Shown: piece by piece, positions 48,975-60,598 of the stretch
Position numbering within the stretch: position 1 is the first letter of the stretch
Layout of the letters: every line of letters begins with the position of its first letter
Source: Drechmeria coniospora
Lineage: Eukaryota > Ascomycota > Sordariomycetes > Hypocreales > Ophiocordycipitaceae
NCBI RefSeq assembly: GCF_001625195.1
Contig: NC_054389.1
Coordinates: 7,498,520-7,562,519 of the forward strand
Length of the DNA stretch: 64,000 bases
Direction: 5' to 3'
The notes under the pieces: generated by a model
The model's database searches: none
Told to the model about the DNA's origin: nothing
The model's input: only the letters and a program-made list of their open reading frames with translations
Program-made: the position numbers and the translations under genes

Positions 48975-49787
48975 ATGTCTCTTCGCATCCGAATCGGCCG
49001 AATCGCCGTCGGCTCGGCACTGTTCGCGACCGCCTCCGCCGGCGTCTACGCGGCGCTCGTCTGCGGCCAGCTTTCGGCAACGCGGCGGCGTAGAATCACC
49101 AGCACCGACCATGTCCCCGAGTCGTTTGCAAAGTCGGATGCCGTCACGAGGCTTGTGAACCCGCGCGGCAACGTGGCCTGGGGCGACTCGAGGTCCGTGA
49201 CGCTTCGAATCTCGTCGACTCGCGGCCGCCTTCTTCGAGACGAAGAGCTTCTTGCGCGCTTCTTGAAGGCCTTCTTCGCCGGCAGCGTCTTTGCGCCCGA
49301 GAGAATCGCTCTTTCGCTGCTGCGACCATCCGTCGGGTCGTTTCCAGGTGAGCCCGCTCCCTGCCCCTCGTCCGAAGGCTGCCATGTTCATCCTCGACCT
49401 CGAGGTCTCGACTCGCCATCTGCGCCGTCCGTATGGGACCCGGCCGAGCTGTCGGACCAGAAGCCGCCACCCCCCGGCACCGTACTCTTCGGCACCTTCC
49501 AGCTCGCCGCGATGCACCTCGCCGACGCCGAGGACGGCCCGGCCGAGAGCACCCTCGACGTGCTGTATGGGAACGGCCAAGGCCGATTCGCCGGCTGCCA
49601 CCGATTCAGCATCTGGCGGGAAACGGCAGCCGATGGTGACACCGACCTTTGGCTGCGTCTCTCGTGCGTGACCTGCAACCCGACCGTCGACAGGCCGCTG
49701 CGGCCGAGCTTCATGTGGTGGTTCCACAAGGCCTACGCCATGCTGCTCTTTCGAGACGCCGTCGGAAGCGTGCAACGGTCACTTTGA
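48975..49787 (+). CDS. Unassigned membrane-anchored or secreted protein
   Basis: An open frame of 270 aa starting MSLRIRIGR, with a hydrophobic helix at residues 8-28 (a signal anchor or signal peptide). The soluble part has regular hydrophobic and charged alternation, RFLKAFFAGSVFAPER, TVLFGTFQL, YGNGQGRFAGCHRFSI and CNPTVDRPL followed by MWWFHKAYAMLLFRDAV. These blocks look conserved and coding, but I do not recognise the family. An in-frame Met at 48777 would remove the signal-like start. A possible GTGAGC donor at 49348 could mark an intron covering the Pro/Ser-rich middle (about 49350-49430), which looks less protein-like than its flanks. Confidence 0.6.
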   Translation: MSLRIRIGRIAVGSALFATASAGVYAALVCGQLSATRRRRITSTDHVPESFAKSDAVTRLVNPRGNVAWGDSRSVTLRISSTRGRLLRDEELLARFLKAFFAGSVFAPERIALSLLRPSVGSFPGEPAPCPSSEGCHVHPRPRGLDSPSAPSVWDPAELSDQKPPPPGTVLFGTFQLAAMHLADAEDGPAESTLDVLYGNGQGRFAGCHRFSIWRETAADGDTDLWLRLSCVTCNPTVDRPLRPSFMWWFHKAYAMLLFRDAVGSVQRSL

Positions 49788-50200
49788 GAAGAATCGTGAG
49801 CCCGCCTTGGAATCGTCGTCGGATCCGTGCTCGTTCGTCGTCCTTCATTTCATGTCTTCTGGTGGCACAGACGCCCAACCTTTCTCCAATCCAGGCCGTC
49901 TTGTGCGTTTCCTTTCATCGTGTACTGTATAGCAATACTTGACCACTGGCCGTGAATCCTACGCGCTGCCATGTTGCGTATTTTGCATCGCTTGTTCGTC
50001 CATTCCTTCGAGACGCATGGTATGCTAGGTAGCTTCAAGGTGCAGCTGCCTCGAGAGCCACGTCAGGGCCGTCGGACCCTGGACAGGCAATGGCATCCGC
50101 GCGTGAAGCGGACGAATCCTCCTGTCCCGGGAACAAGCAACCGCGTTGCGCCGACAGGTCATGGCATGGCCCACGGCGCTGCCCGCATCCAGCTCTTTAT
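49788..50200. other. Convergent spacer before the GH2 gene
   Basis: 3' flanks of two converging genes. Nothing else is seen. Confidence 0.45.
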
Positions 50201-52903
50201 TCACCACAACGCCAGCTTGCTTGGGCGGACATTGCTCCCGTCCACTTTGACCTCGGCCTTTGTGCTCGTCTCGAACTGGACGTGAATCTGCATCTTCTCT
50301 CCGGGCCATAGCGTCACGTAGTTGTCGGACCACAACACCGGGTTGATCTCCTCGTCCGTTTCGTCGACGACGGTCAAGCGGACGAAAAACGCAGGCAAGC
50401 GGCCGTCGGTATTCTCGACCTCGAGTTGGTAAAGACCCTCCTCGAGCTGGCCGGCAAAGTCGACTCCCCTCCTCACCCTCACCCTGACAGGCTTGATGTC
50501 GCAGAGGGCCGACAAGTCGGCAAAGTACGTGACCGGGGTGTGGTACCAGGTCGAGTTTGCCCAGTCGAGCCTGTCGGTGGTGTTGGCGACCCAGTAGACG
50601 TTGCGGCTGAGCGTCTCGTCGCTCGCGTCGTCGACTAGGAGGATGCGCAGGAAGACGACCGTCTTGATTTTCTCGAGCCCAGAGACCTCGCCAATCTCGG
50701 CGCCCGCGTTGGGCTTGGTCGTGACCCGCATCGTCTGTCGGTGCAGCACGGTGCCGTCGAGGTCGAGCATCTCGAGGCCGACGGTCCTCGGGCCCTGTCT
50801 GTCGAGAGAGTGGTTGACGAGCCAGAGCGTCCGCCTCACGTAGTCGTAGGCGACGTGCTCGATCCGCGACCCGACCTTGGCGCCAAAGTAGGCCCCCGCC
50901 GGATGCATGTAACGGTCAAAGAGGTTCCAGTGCAGGCTCGGCCAGGCGTTATTGAGCATCTAGTAGATGGACCCCGTCGCCGGTCGCGGCGCGCTCCACA
51001 TGGCCGAGTACGCCTCTTGCTGTGCCCGCGTGGCTTCGTAATCCATCATCTGCGCCTTCATGACGTAGTCCTTGACCGACCTTGGCGCGCCGTACCGGGC
51101 CGCGAGGGCCTCGCCGTAGATGGCGTGGTTGGAAAAGGCCGAGGTGTTGGTCGACAGGTGGAAGAGCTCCTTTCGGGGCCGCAGCCAGATGTCGTCCCTG
51201 TCGCTCCGGGAGAGGAACCTCTCGAGACTCTTGAGCTCCGGCACGCCGGCGCCGGCGCCCAGTTCGGAGCCGAAACCAAAGGCGGCACCGCGCCGGTCCT
51301 CGCTCGGCTCCGTGTCGTACCAGTAGTTGGGCGGAACCCAGTCGTACGGTCCGTCCATCTTCATGCCCGACGGTCCGAGGAGATCGGGGTGACCCCTTTT
51401 GGAGGCCGAAGAGATAATGGGCGTCTGCCAGTGGGCACCCACGAGGCCGTCGACGTACATTTCGGTCGCGCCGTCGTCGGGCCAGTAGTCGCTGCCGACG
51501 AGGAACGCGAGCACGCTCGGGTGCGGTTGGAGCATGGCGGCCTCGTGCCTCATGCTCGCGTTCGCCGTCCTGTAGTCGCTCTCGGTCCACAGCGGGACGG
51601 GGCTGACCCGCAGCGCATCGTTGTACGGCCAGGACTCCCACTTGGAGCAGCAGACCCATCCGGCGATGATCATGATGCCCATCTCGTCGGCCACGTCGTA
51701 GAGCTCCGGATGCTCGAGCGTACCCTCCAGCCGGATCGTGTTGAGGCCCATGTCGATGGTGTAGTTTGCAATCGCCTCGAAGCGCTCTCTGCTCCAGCGC
51801 AGGAAGTGGTCGGGGCTGTACCCGGCGCCGAGGACCTGAAAGGCGTGCCCGTTGACGGTGAAGACGACGTCGCCGTGCCTGTTCAGGTGCGATCGGACCG
51901 TCCGGATGCCGAAACGCTGCCTCGCGCGGTCGGAGAGCGACGAGTTGACGGTAAAGGTCAGCGTCGTGCTGTACAGAGGCTGCTCGCCCCATCTCTTGGG
52001 CCACCAGATCTTTGGCGAGGCGATGACGTGGACCATCTCGACCATCTTGGTCTCCCCCGGGCCGAGCGTCACGTCTCGCCGCTCGACCATGTCGTCGTCG
52101 TCGAAGCCGGACGGGCAGGAGACAACCGACTCGGCCACCAAGCTCAGCTCACCATGGTCTAGGTTGTGAGCGTCCGCTCGCACGGTGACGAATGCCGCCC
52201 TCGTCACCTTGCTCTCGGCGGACGCGTCCAGGTGGATGGATACGCTCAGGGGGCCCATGGACACGGACCCCGTCTGCTTGATGACGACGTCTCGCCAGAT
52301 GCCCGATCCATTGTCCGGCGCGCGCGGGTTCCAGTCGACGAAACCCTGAACGAGGTCATGATCCAAGTTGGCAGGGTAGACCTTGGCGACGAGGGCATTC
52401 TTCTCCGCCACGAGACTGGTGACGTCGTACGTGTGCCCGCCAAAGGAGCCGGCCTGGAATTCCTTGTCGGCGAGCGCCTTGCCGTTGAGATGGAGATCAG
52501 CGCTCGCGGTGATGCCGTGCGTCTCGAGGAGGAAGTGCTGGCCATCGGCGGGCGCGAGGGAGAACTCGTGACGGTAGAGCCAGGGGACCAGAAACTGACC
52601 CCAGTCGAACCTTTGCAGTCGTGTCGAGTACCAGAGTGCCGAATCTCGATACTTTCCCGCGTGCAGGAGGCAGCCCATGAAGGTGCATCTGGACGTCTCG
52701 ACGTGGTGCCACGATGCCGTCTCATACCCAACCGCGGAGACGACGGCAAGATGTTCCTCGACGGAGGCTGAGGACTTGAAGTCCCAGCAGGGGATGGTTC
52801 CCCTCTGACCGGCACCCGACGTAAGCAGAGGGTCCGACGCGACGGGCGAGGCCGGAAGAAGCAGAAGCAATACTGCAGCGAAAGCGAACCAGAGTCTGGC
52901 CAT
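50201..52903 (-). pseudogene. GH2 exo-beta-D-glucosaminidase interrupted by an in-frame UAG
   Basis: Single exon, 900 codons if the internal stop is counted. Starting at 52903 gives a strong signal peptide; a Met at 52939 is possible but buries it. The order is the sugar-binding jelly roll (to about residue 210), Ig-like domain, then TIM barrel with SDYWPDD (Asp472) and FGSELGAG (Glu547). The Ser-Asp pair in place of Asn-Glu is the known mark of exo-chitosanases (CsxA type), which release glucosamine from chitosan ends. Codon 648 is TAG (50962-50960), yet the same frame continues at once into MLNNAWPSLHW and 252 residues of C-terminal domains. Relatives have Trp there, so a single G-to-A change (TGG to TAG) explains it. 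Without readthrough the product would lose its C-terminal domains. Confidence 0.8.
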
Positions 52904-53738
52904 CGATGCTGCCGTCGAAAAATGCCACGACATGAGCAATTGTCAATGGTGGGCAAGGCCACGATGGAAGCGCCGCACGACGGAGGAGCAAACCATGTTC
53001 CCTTGATCGCGGGCGACCGGTGGACGGCGCTCCCGTGCCACGTGCGCATTTGGGCTTCGAAATCGTGTGCCCTCGACGTCTTCTGCGTCACTGGATTGCG
53101 CGCAGCCCGTGTGCTCCCGGAACCAGCTCACATCGCAGGCGAGGACGGCGGTGCGACTCGGTTCCCGCGAGCGACCTGGCCGCCGACTGCAGCCGCAAAC
53201 TCAAACGGCCCCATGATTCGACGGCGGACCAGTGGCAGCTTCGTTTTCCATTTTCGTTGCATAATCATGCCTCCTCCTCTCGTCTTGTCTCGTCGTGCCG
53301 CGTGCGTGGTGAAACGTAACATTGCATGCATCGCACGCGTTGGCGGGAGTGGTAACTTTCCCGGGCGGCCATCTCGGTCGGCCAGCATGCCATTCACCCT
53401 GTGCCGATACGACACCGCAGGCACGGAAACGGGCCGGATGGTCACCTCGATGAAACGGTCTACGGTCCGCTTGCCGGCGATTGCTCAAGGTTCGTGGCGT
53501 TCGCCTTGTCGCCGTGTGCAGCAAACACCGACGTTTGGGTTGGTCGTGCGTCGGTCGAGATGGGCGGCTCCGCGAGTCCCTCGTCACCGAAATGCCACGA
53601 CCAAGGCTCTCACAATCGCTTCCCATTCGCCGCGGTTATTTCATGTCTATTTTGGTCTTCTATCTCTCGCCGGTGCAAGGTGGATGGCCCCAACCGGAGA
53701 GGGCCGGAGGAGGAGACGGTTGGAGAAGCGAGGGGTCG
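52904..53738. other. Spacer between GH2 and Old Yellow Enzyme genes
   Basis: No gene is supportable. It contains the GH2 promoter and the 3' flank of the oxidoreductase. Confidence 0.5.
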
Positions 53739-55361
53739 CTACGGGATGCTGCTTTTGCCGGGCTTCTTCAACGCCCTGCCACCAAAGCCCCATCCTATCT
53801 GATGGGCGACGTGGATGTCGGTATGCAGCTCGTCGGCCCAGGCCCACACGAGTCCGGGGTTCTTCTGAAACATGCGGCCGGCGGCGACGAGGTCCAACGG
53901 CGTGTCGTGCTCGTCGTCGCCACCGGCGATGATCTTCTCGGCCAGCTCGCCCGTCTTGATGCTGCCGACGGTGCTGACGAGCATGGCCTCGCCAACGGCA
54001 GCCTTGATCTGCTTCGCAAACGGCGCCTGGTAGGCCGGACCGCCGACGACCTTTTGCTGCGCGTGGTTCCCGCCCGAGGAGACGTCGAGGACGTCGACGC
54101 CGCGGACGGCCAGCAGGCGGGCGAGCTTGATGCTCTCCTCGGCCGTCCAGCTGTCGCCGTTCCAGGCCGGGTTCGTGTCGAGCCAGTCCGTCGCGCTGAT
54201 GCGCACGAAGAGGGGCATGTCGTCGGGGATGGCGGCGCGCGTCGCCTCGACGAGCTCGAGGGCCAACCGTACACGATTCTCGAAGCTGCCGCCGTACTGA
54301 TCCGTCCGCCTGTTGACGGCGGGCGACAGGAAGCTCGAGACGAGGTAGCCATGGGCGAAGTGGAGCTCGACGACGTCGAAGCCGGCGCGGACGGCGCGGG
54401 AGACGGCGGCGAGGAAGTCGACCTTGAAGCGCGCAATCTCGGCGAGGGTCATGGCGCGGGGCGTGGGGTAGTGGTCGGCAAAGGGCTCCTCGGCGGGACC
54501 GACAACATCATGAGGCCAGCCACCCACCTCCTCGGTCGCCGTGGCGCCGGCGCTGAGCCAGGGAGCGACGGTCGAGGCCTTGCGGCCGGCGTGGGCGAGC
54601 TGGATGCCGATGAGGGCCCCCTGGCTGTGGGCAAAGTCGACGTGCTTCTTGAGCGTGTCGACATGGGCGTCGAGCCAGATGCCCGAGTCCTCGGGAGTGA
54701 TGCGACCGTTGGCTTGGACGGCCGTGGCCTCGATCATCATCAGGCCAGGCTACGCGTGCCACGTCGAGGTCAGCACAGTCCAGGGCACGTTGTATCCTCT
54801 TCTCCTCACGTCTCCTCTCCGCTTGCGCCGGGCTCCCCGCATTCCCGCCAATCCGGTCCCGGTCGGCAACACGAGACGGGACGATCGGGAATTGCTCCCG
54901 GAACGGTGGCAACGCAGATGGGGACAAAGACGAAGGAGGGGGAGAGACGAAGCAGTGGGAGAGACGAAGCAGTGGGAGAGACAAAGGAGGGGGATGGGGG
55001 GGAGACAACGTACCCCTCGTTGCGCCATGCCGCCGTAGTGAGCAATGTGCCACGGGGTATGGAAGCCCTCGTGAGCGCTGTACTGGCACATGGGACTGAC
55101 CCAGATGCGGTTGGGCATCTCGACGCCTCGTATCTTGAGCGGCGTGAAGAGCTTCGGCACCGGCTTTCCCGACGGCTGGGGGAGCACCGCCGTGCCGGCG
55201 ACGGGGTCCTGCTCGGGCGTGAAGAAGGGGACGCCTTCGGCTGCCTTGTTCCATATCGGCTCGACGCATTTCGCATCCTTTTCCAGCGCCGGCGTTTCCG
55301 CTCTCGACACGGGGATGCCATGGTGGGGGTGAACGATGCGCTGGTTCAAGTATGCGGCCAT
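53739..55361 (-). CDS. NADH:flavin oxidoreductase (Old Yellow Enzyme, YqjM-like)
   Basis: Two exons, 55361-55014 and 54749-53739, join RG to PGLMMIEATAV, giving 452 aa. It is a FMN-binding TIM barrel: LFTPLKIRGVEMPNRIWVSPMCQYSA at the first strand with the Cys of the YqjM class, IQLAHAGRK, ELHFAHGYLVSSFLSPAVN with the paired catalytic-site His/Tyr region, RTDQYGGSFENR, RISATDW and AGRMFQKNPGL. It reduces activated C=C bonds with NAD(P)H; the physiological substrate is unknown. The 264-nt intron is several times longer than the others in the window and holds a minisatellite. A 10-bp tandem repeat sits in the promoter. Confidence 0.92.
54944..54994. repeat. 17-bp tandem repeat inside the OYE intron
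   Basis: Two exact copies of GAGACGAAGCAGTGGGA and a third diverged one (GAGACAAAGGAGGGGGA). Confidence 0.8.
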
Positions 55362-55404
55362 GGTGCGGGGGCCGACTTTTTCGTCGGCGCTGGTGCTTTT
55401 CTGA

Positions 55405-55465
55405 TGGTCGTGTCTGGTCGTGTCTGGTCGTGTCTGGTCCTGTCTGGTCCTGTCTGGTCCCGTCT
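55405..55465. repeat. 10-bp tandem repeat in the OYE 5' region
   Basis: Six copies of GTCGTGTCTG/GTCCTGTCTG beginning about 45 bp upstream of the OYE ATG. Confidence 0.85.
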
Positions 55466-56334
55466 CAAGGCTTGATGGATTTTTCCCGTCAAACGAGGGA
55501 CGGGGTGGCAACCCTTTTTGTACGCTTCGCGGGGACATGTCAGTGTCGTGGCCGACTCGTCCTCGGCGGTCAACGCGAGTGGCTCACCTTGCCGCTACCC
55601 CTCGACCGGCCTGATTTCTCAGCAGATGCTTTCAAATGACGCAGTGTGCCGATGCTTTCTAATGCGGCGCCGATGCCGTGCTGCACGCACTAGGGCGGCG
55701 AGCCACCCGACCCGTTGTCGCCAGCAGGTATCAAGATGCCGAGCAAAAACCCTATTCTTGCATGTGGGACGTTTCATCGCCGTCGTGCATGTACGACCAT
55801 GCGTCGGTCGCTATCGAGAGGATGCCACGTCAACGAGCCAATGCCGTTTCCCCAGCACTCGCGTCTCCGCAGAGGCACCTCGACATCATCTTCCTGCGCC
55901 GCGGCACGTAACACGGCGTGTCGTGACGAGGCCGGCAAAGATGCACCGCGTGGGTTCAAGAGTCGCCGATGCCATGGTGCTCGTACGTGTTGAGGATGGC
56001 GAATGTGCCCCCCTCGTCAGGATGCTCGAGAGGGGGATTTTGGCTCTTTCCCTACAGTCTGCTCGACCGCTGCTCAATTCGGCAGGGTCGAACCCCTCGC
56101 TCGGTGTGGATGGCCGGAAGGCACCATCCGCGGGGGGTCCTTCCGGTGTGTCCTTCATGGGGGCGTGTTCGGCGGGGGCTCGGCGGGGGCTCGGCATTGC
56201 GGAGAATTTGTCATGCTCCCCGTACAACACCAGTTGGCGTGATGTCAGCACATGTACAAGTACTGCTCCGTGTCTGGGACGGTCAGGCATGAGAGAAGTA
56301 CAAGTACTTGCAAGGAATAGTACAGATATTACAG

Positions 56335-56490
56335 AGTACAGTACAGTGTATCGCAGTACAGAACAGTGTATCGCAGTTCAGTACAGTGTGTCGCAGTACA
56401 GTACAGTGTATTGCAGTAAGTACAGTGTATTGCAGTAAGTACAGTGTATTGCAGCACAGTACAGTGTATTGCAGTACAGTACAGTATTAC
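56335..56490. repeat. About 20-bp minisatellite (CAGTACAGTGTATTG)
   Basis: Seven or eight degenerate units of AGTACAGTGTATTGC/AGTACAGTGTATCGC. Confidence 0.8.
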
Positions 56491-57137
56491 TTACTTGCAG
56501 CACGGAGTACAGGCGATCCGTAGCAGTGCTCGCTCGTATTCCTACTCTGTAAATGTCCACCACACACCACAACTGTACGGTCATGTAATAAAAGCGCATG
56601 TAATCAAGTGCCGTACTTGCAGTACAGTTCCTGCAAGTGTACATGAACATGCACTTGCACCCGGAACGGATGAGCAGAAGAGAAATCCCACGATCAAGTG
56701 CACCCAACATGCGCATCAAGTCGACGCCCAAAATGCCTCGCTTTGATCGTGACTACCGAGCCTTGGAGGGAACGGTAGCTCGTGCCGAATCGGTTGTCAT
56801 CCAGCATGGCACAGGCCGTCACTCTACTCCTCGCCGATGGGATTGACGAGTCGTGATGAGGGCCAGGGCGTACGAGCGCCTGAAGAGTTCCGAGCACCGA
56901 CGGCAGCGAGTCGCACAGGCAAGGCAAACCTACGGCAACAGCACAAAGATTCGTTTGATTCAAACGCTTGCATACACGCATGCGGCTATGCACGAGCAGC
57001 CGGACCACATGGAATACACAATCATTCATCCGGTTCTGCCTTTGCGAGGCACAACACGTGATCCGTTTTGCCGCTGTGCACCTGCTTCCCTTTATGGCCT
57101 TTTTTTTCTTTCTGCATCAGCATATGCGGGAGCGATT

Positions 57138-57260
57138 CTACGCTGTGCCATGAGTTACGCTGTGCCATGAGTTGCGCTGTGCCTTGAGTTACGCTGTGCC
57201 ATGGGTTACTCTGTGCCATGAGTTGCGCTGTGCCATGAGTTGCGCTGTGCCATGAGTTAC
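57138..57260. repeat. 17-bp minisatellite (GTTACGCTGTGCCATGA)
   Basis: Seven units with single-base variants (GTTGCGCTGTGCCATGA, GTTACTCTGTGCCATGA). Confidence 0.85.
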
Positions 57261-58550
57261 AGTGCGTTGTTGCAGTCGAGGTATAGCGCATGCGCCACAC
57301 CAACGGCGGTCAACGGAGACGAAGAGCGATGATGCAATGCTAGCAACGGTAGCACGCAAGCAATCAACACGAGGCATTCAATAGCAACAGAGCCATCGAT
57401 GGTTGAATATATGGGACGTGGTGACCGGAACGATGAGGAAAATCATCATCATCATCATCGTCGTCGTCGTCGTGGCCTAGGGTCTGCCGTTGTCGTCTTG
57501 AGCAGCTGCTACCTCGTAGTGTAAGTAATAATAGTGTAGCCGTGGCGGTGCGCGTCTTGGAAATGTTCAAATGTAGCGTACTAGGAAATAGGTAAGTATG
57601 TTAGTGTAAGCATCCGTGCTCCGTACAGTACATACTTACTACTTGTGGCACATGCGTACTTGTATGGAGTAAATGTCAGACGAATATTACTCATGCCTCA
57701 GCTGCGAGCGAAATGGTCGTCCATACCATCATGATTCATGCCGCGCGTCGGCCTGCACTATAATTACGTACCCGATACGATACGACGACGCCACGTCTCG
57801 ACGACCTGACGGACCCTCCCAGCGTCGGCAAGGGTTCGTCGTGAGAGGATCCGCCGACCCTCTCTTGATTGACGCAGTTGGATTCCTCGTCCTGAATGGG
57901 AGTACATTGCTTTACATGGGCCGGCGAGCGGCATGAACGAACACAAGTACAGGTACTGCACTCTGTAGAAATCGCTCGTCCCGCGAGGGGTACATGTACA
58001 AGCATGTATTGTCCACGCAAAGTCAGCACCGTACTGGTAAGTACTGTAATTATTGCATGTCCGCAAAGGAGCCCATGTCTCCCCCGTCCGTCTCCCCGCT
58101 TGTTCCCTTCGTTTGGCCCACATCCGCTGGTACTAATGCAGGTGCATTACTTGTACCGTACAGGTGCGAGCACGATACTCCTACTACTTACCTAGTACTT
58201 ACTTACAGTACAGTACCTAGTACCTAGTTATAGTGGCTACAGTATTGGGCTACTCGTTCTTGTGCTGTACAGCGCACATGTTCCTGTACATACAGTACCC
58301 AGTACCTAAGGTATGTACCTACACCTATTACAGTACAGTACTAAGGAACTAGGCACGGCTACTCGTGCATGTGCTACTGTGGACTTGGAACGCTGCTAGC
58401 GGTCGGAGCAGGATACAGGCGTAAGAGCACTGCTGCTGTAGTACGGACACCTGCTGGTACGCCCAAACTGCAAGAAATTCGTCGCACTGTTCCCATACGA
58501 GCATTTTCTAGGTACAGACAGTACGTGGTAGGGTGAGTACTTGGATCGAG

Positions 58551-58671
58551 GTGCTGATGGTGCTGATGATGCTGATGGTGCTGATGGTGCTGATGGTGCT
58601 GATGGTGCTGGTGCTGCTGATGGTGTTGATGGTGCTGATGGTGCTGGTGCTGCTGGTGCTGCTGATGGTAC
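58551..58671. repeat. 9-bp GCTGATGGT tandem array
   Basis: About twelve units of GCTGATGGT mixed with GCTGGT and GTTGATGGT variants. It reads as Met/Leu-rich or His/Gln-rich low complexity in every frame, so it is not treated as coding. Confidence 0.85.
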
Positions 58672-60452
58672 TGTACTGTACTGTAGAGGCAGTGCCTGGC
58701 AGTAGGACGGAGTAGAGGCATGTACTTTAGTACCTACTTCGCAGTAGAAACGGTACAAGCCAAGCTACACTTGTAATGCAGTATTCGTAGCAGTGTTGCG
58801 CCGTACTTACAGTGGTTACTACTCTACAGTACCTAATACAGTGCTGTACGAAAACACGTAGGTCCTGATGGCTCGTCGTCAGACCCACCAAGTATCCTTA
58901 AACTACATGGTTATCGGCAGCCTTCACATGCTTAAATCCTTACACCTACGCGTCCTGTTGTTACCATTCACACGGCAACGGCACGGCGAGAATGCACGAG
59001 CGTCGAGGTGTGTGTGCTCGCCATTTCTGCACAATCAAGCGCACCCAGTGTCAAACCACCACCGTACTGGTTGCATCAGTTCAACGCGAGGCAGTCGGCT
59101 GCCCTGCCACCACGACACCTAGGCTAAGCGAGCGGCATGGACGGGCTCGACGCGACGGCCCCGTGAGCGTCTGCCCGCACCAGCACGTGGGAACGTAGCC
59201 CTGCCTGTCGACGATGCCCTTTCTCCTCGCTCGGGATCTTGAGCATTTCTACTCCATCTCGCATTTCCACTCCATCTCCATGTCTCGCCATTCCATTGCC
59301 TGCCATCGTCCTTTCGACAGTCACCGAACCCCGTCTGCGTGCCTGCCCTGGGCTGCGTGCCCGGATAGGTCTTGCCGTTCCGAGTCAGCTTGCCGTGACG
59401 GGGCAGGTGCCATGGTCGGTCGGCCCCCGAGCGAATCAGCGATGCCCATCTGGCTCGGCAAGGGCAAGAACGACGGGACGCACCTGAGCGGAAGAATTCG
59501 CCCGTCGTCTGGTTGGTTCCTCGCGTCGCCACCGCCCCGCCCCCGCGCGAGTTGCTCCTTCCGCTCGCTGGCGCTGGGCTGGCCTGGGATCGCCGGGATG
59601 GCAGGCGCGTTCCGTCGATGACGCCAGCCACCCTTTGTGGGCAGGAAGGAAGGAAGGAAGCTCCACGCCCCAAGCCAAACGGCAGGCACGGTGAGCTCCG
59701 ACAAACTCTGCCAGTATTATTCCAAGTATTATTCCAAGTATTATTCCACGTCCTGCTCGCTATTAGCAGGGCTTCTTCCAACCGACGCTCATCACCACCA
59801 ATCGTGTCCTCCCTTCTGCCCTGCCCGCCGGCACGATCACTTGCATCCATTCCGGGCCACCAATACCGACAAGCAAGCCTCTAAATGCCTGGCGGCAATG
59901 GTCTGGTGAACGGTGCGGATGGACAATGCCGTGGCGGCAGGGGTGAATCCGGCTGCCTCCTCACCCGCCGAGCGGCCTCGATGGAAGCCCTGCCTCGCCG
60001 GAGCCTCCCTGGAATTCGGGCAGCATATGGTTGTTAAGCATGACGACAAAGATTCCTTCGGAGGGGTGCCCGCGAGCCGTCGTTTCGAAACGTACGAGCA
60101 CGAGCACGAGCACGAGGGAGCGAGCACCGCAGCGAGTGCCTCCGAGCATCCTCAAAACGACGGAACCACCACCACTCAGTCCACCTGGCCTCCCGTTTGC
60201 CTGAGACAGCGTTCGGCGCCAGCGCCATGGCCCAAACCGGCAAGCTGAGCATTCTTCCCAGCCGACCGACGGGGCGTCCGTCGCCTCGCAGGAACGCATC
60301 GTCGGCACTGCGGAGCCTGAGCGTCCATGCTCCGTCCATACCATCTATCCGTTCATCCGTCCATCCATGCCCCCGCTCTCCCTTGGCCTCGAAACGGCCA
60401 CGGCTGGTCGTCGAGTCGATCGGCACGCGTCGCGGACGAGCATGTCATCCGT

Positions 60453-60461
60453 TATAAAATA
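60453..60461 (+). promoter_or_regulatory. TATA box of the WSC-domain gene
   Basis: TATAAAATA lies about 146 bp upstream of the ATG at 60599 and just upstream of a pyrimidine-rich leader. Confidence 0.5.
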
Positions 60462-60598
60462 TCGCCGGCGCCGCGGCTGACGACCATCTGTTCCGTCCAC
60501 GCCACCACCGCATGCTCCTTGGTTGACCGTGATTGCCTTCGTTTCATCTCGTCCCCTACGGTCCTGTCACTCCTTTACTGCCCGACCTCCATTTCATC

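Larger units (their letters stand above)
55362..60598. other. 5.2-kb repeat-rich region without a convincing gene
   Basis: I could not support any gene on either strand. The region holds four separate tandem arrays and dense GTAC-type motifs, especially 56280-56660 and 57600-58870. A further short array (TATTATTCCAAG, three copies) is at 59714-59752. The last 150 bp are the WSC gene promoter. Confidence 0.5.

Noticed and set aside
50741..52162. 473-codon plus-strand ORF opposite the GH2 gene
   Set aside because: Antisense shadow; the minus strand has the complete GH2 catalytic motifs.
35586..52903. Reassignment of UAG to a sense codon
   Set aside because: TAG is the terminal stop of the GH95, subtilase and 447-aa O-methyltransferase genes, and the two internal UAGs replace different residues (Gln and Trp by family expectation). 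Their 3' contexts are also not known readthrough contexts.
53481..55475. 664-codon plus-strand ORF opposite the Old Yellow Enzyme gene
   Set aside because: It is the antisense of a gene with clear FMN-barrel motifs and crosses its intron; the translation has no domain and is the usual open antisense frame of GC-rich coding DNA.
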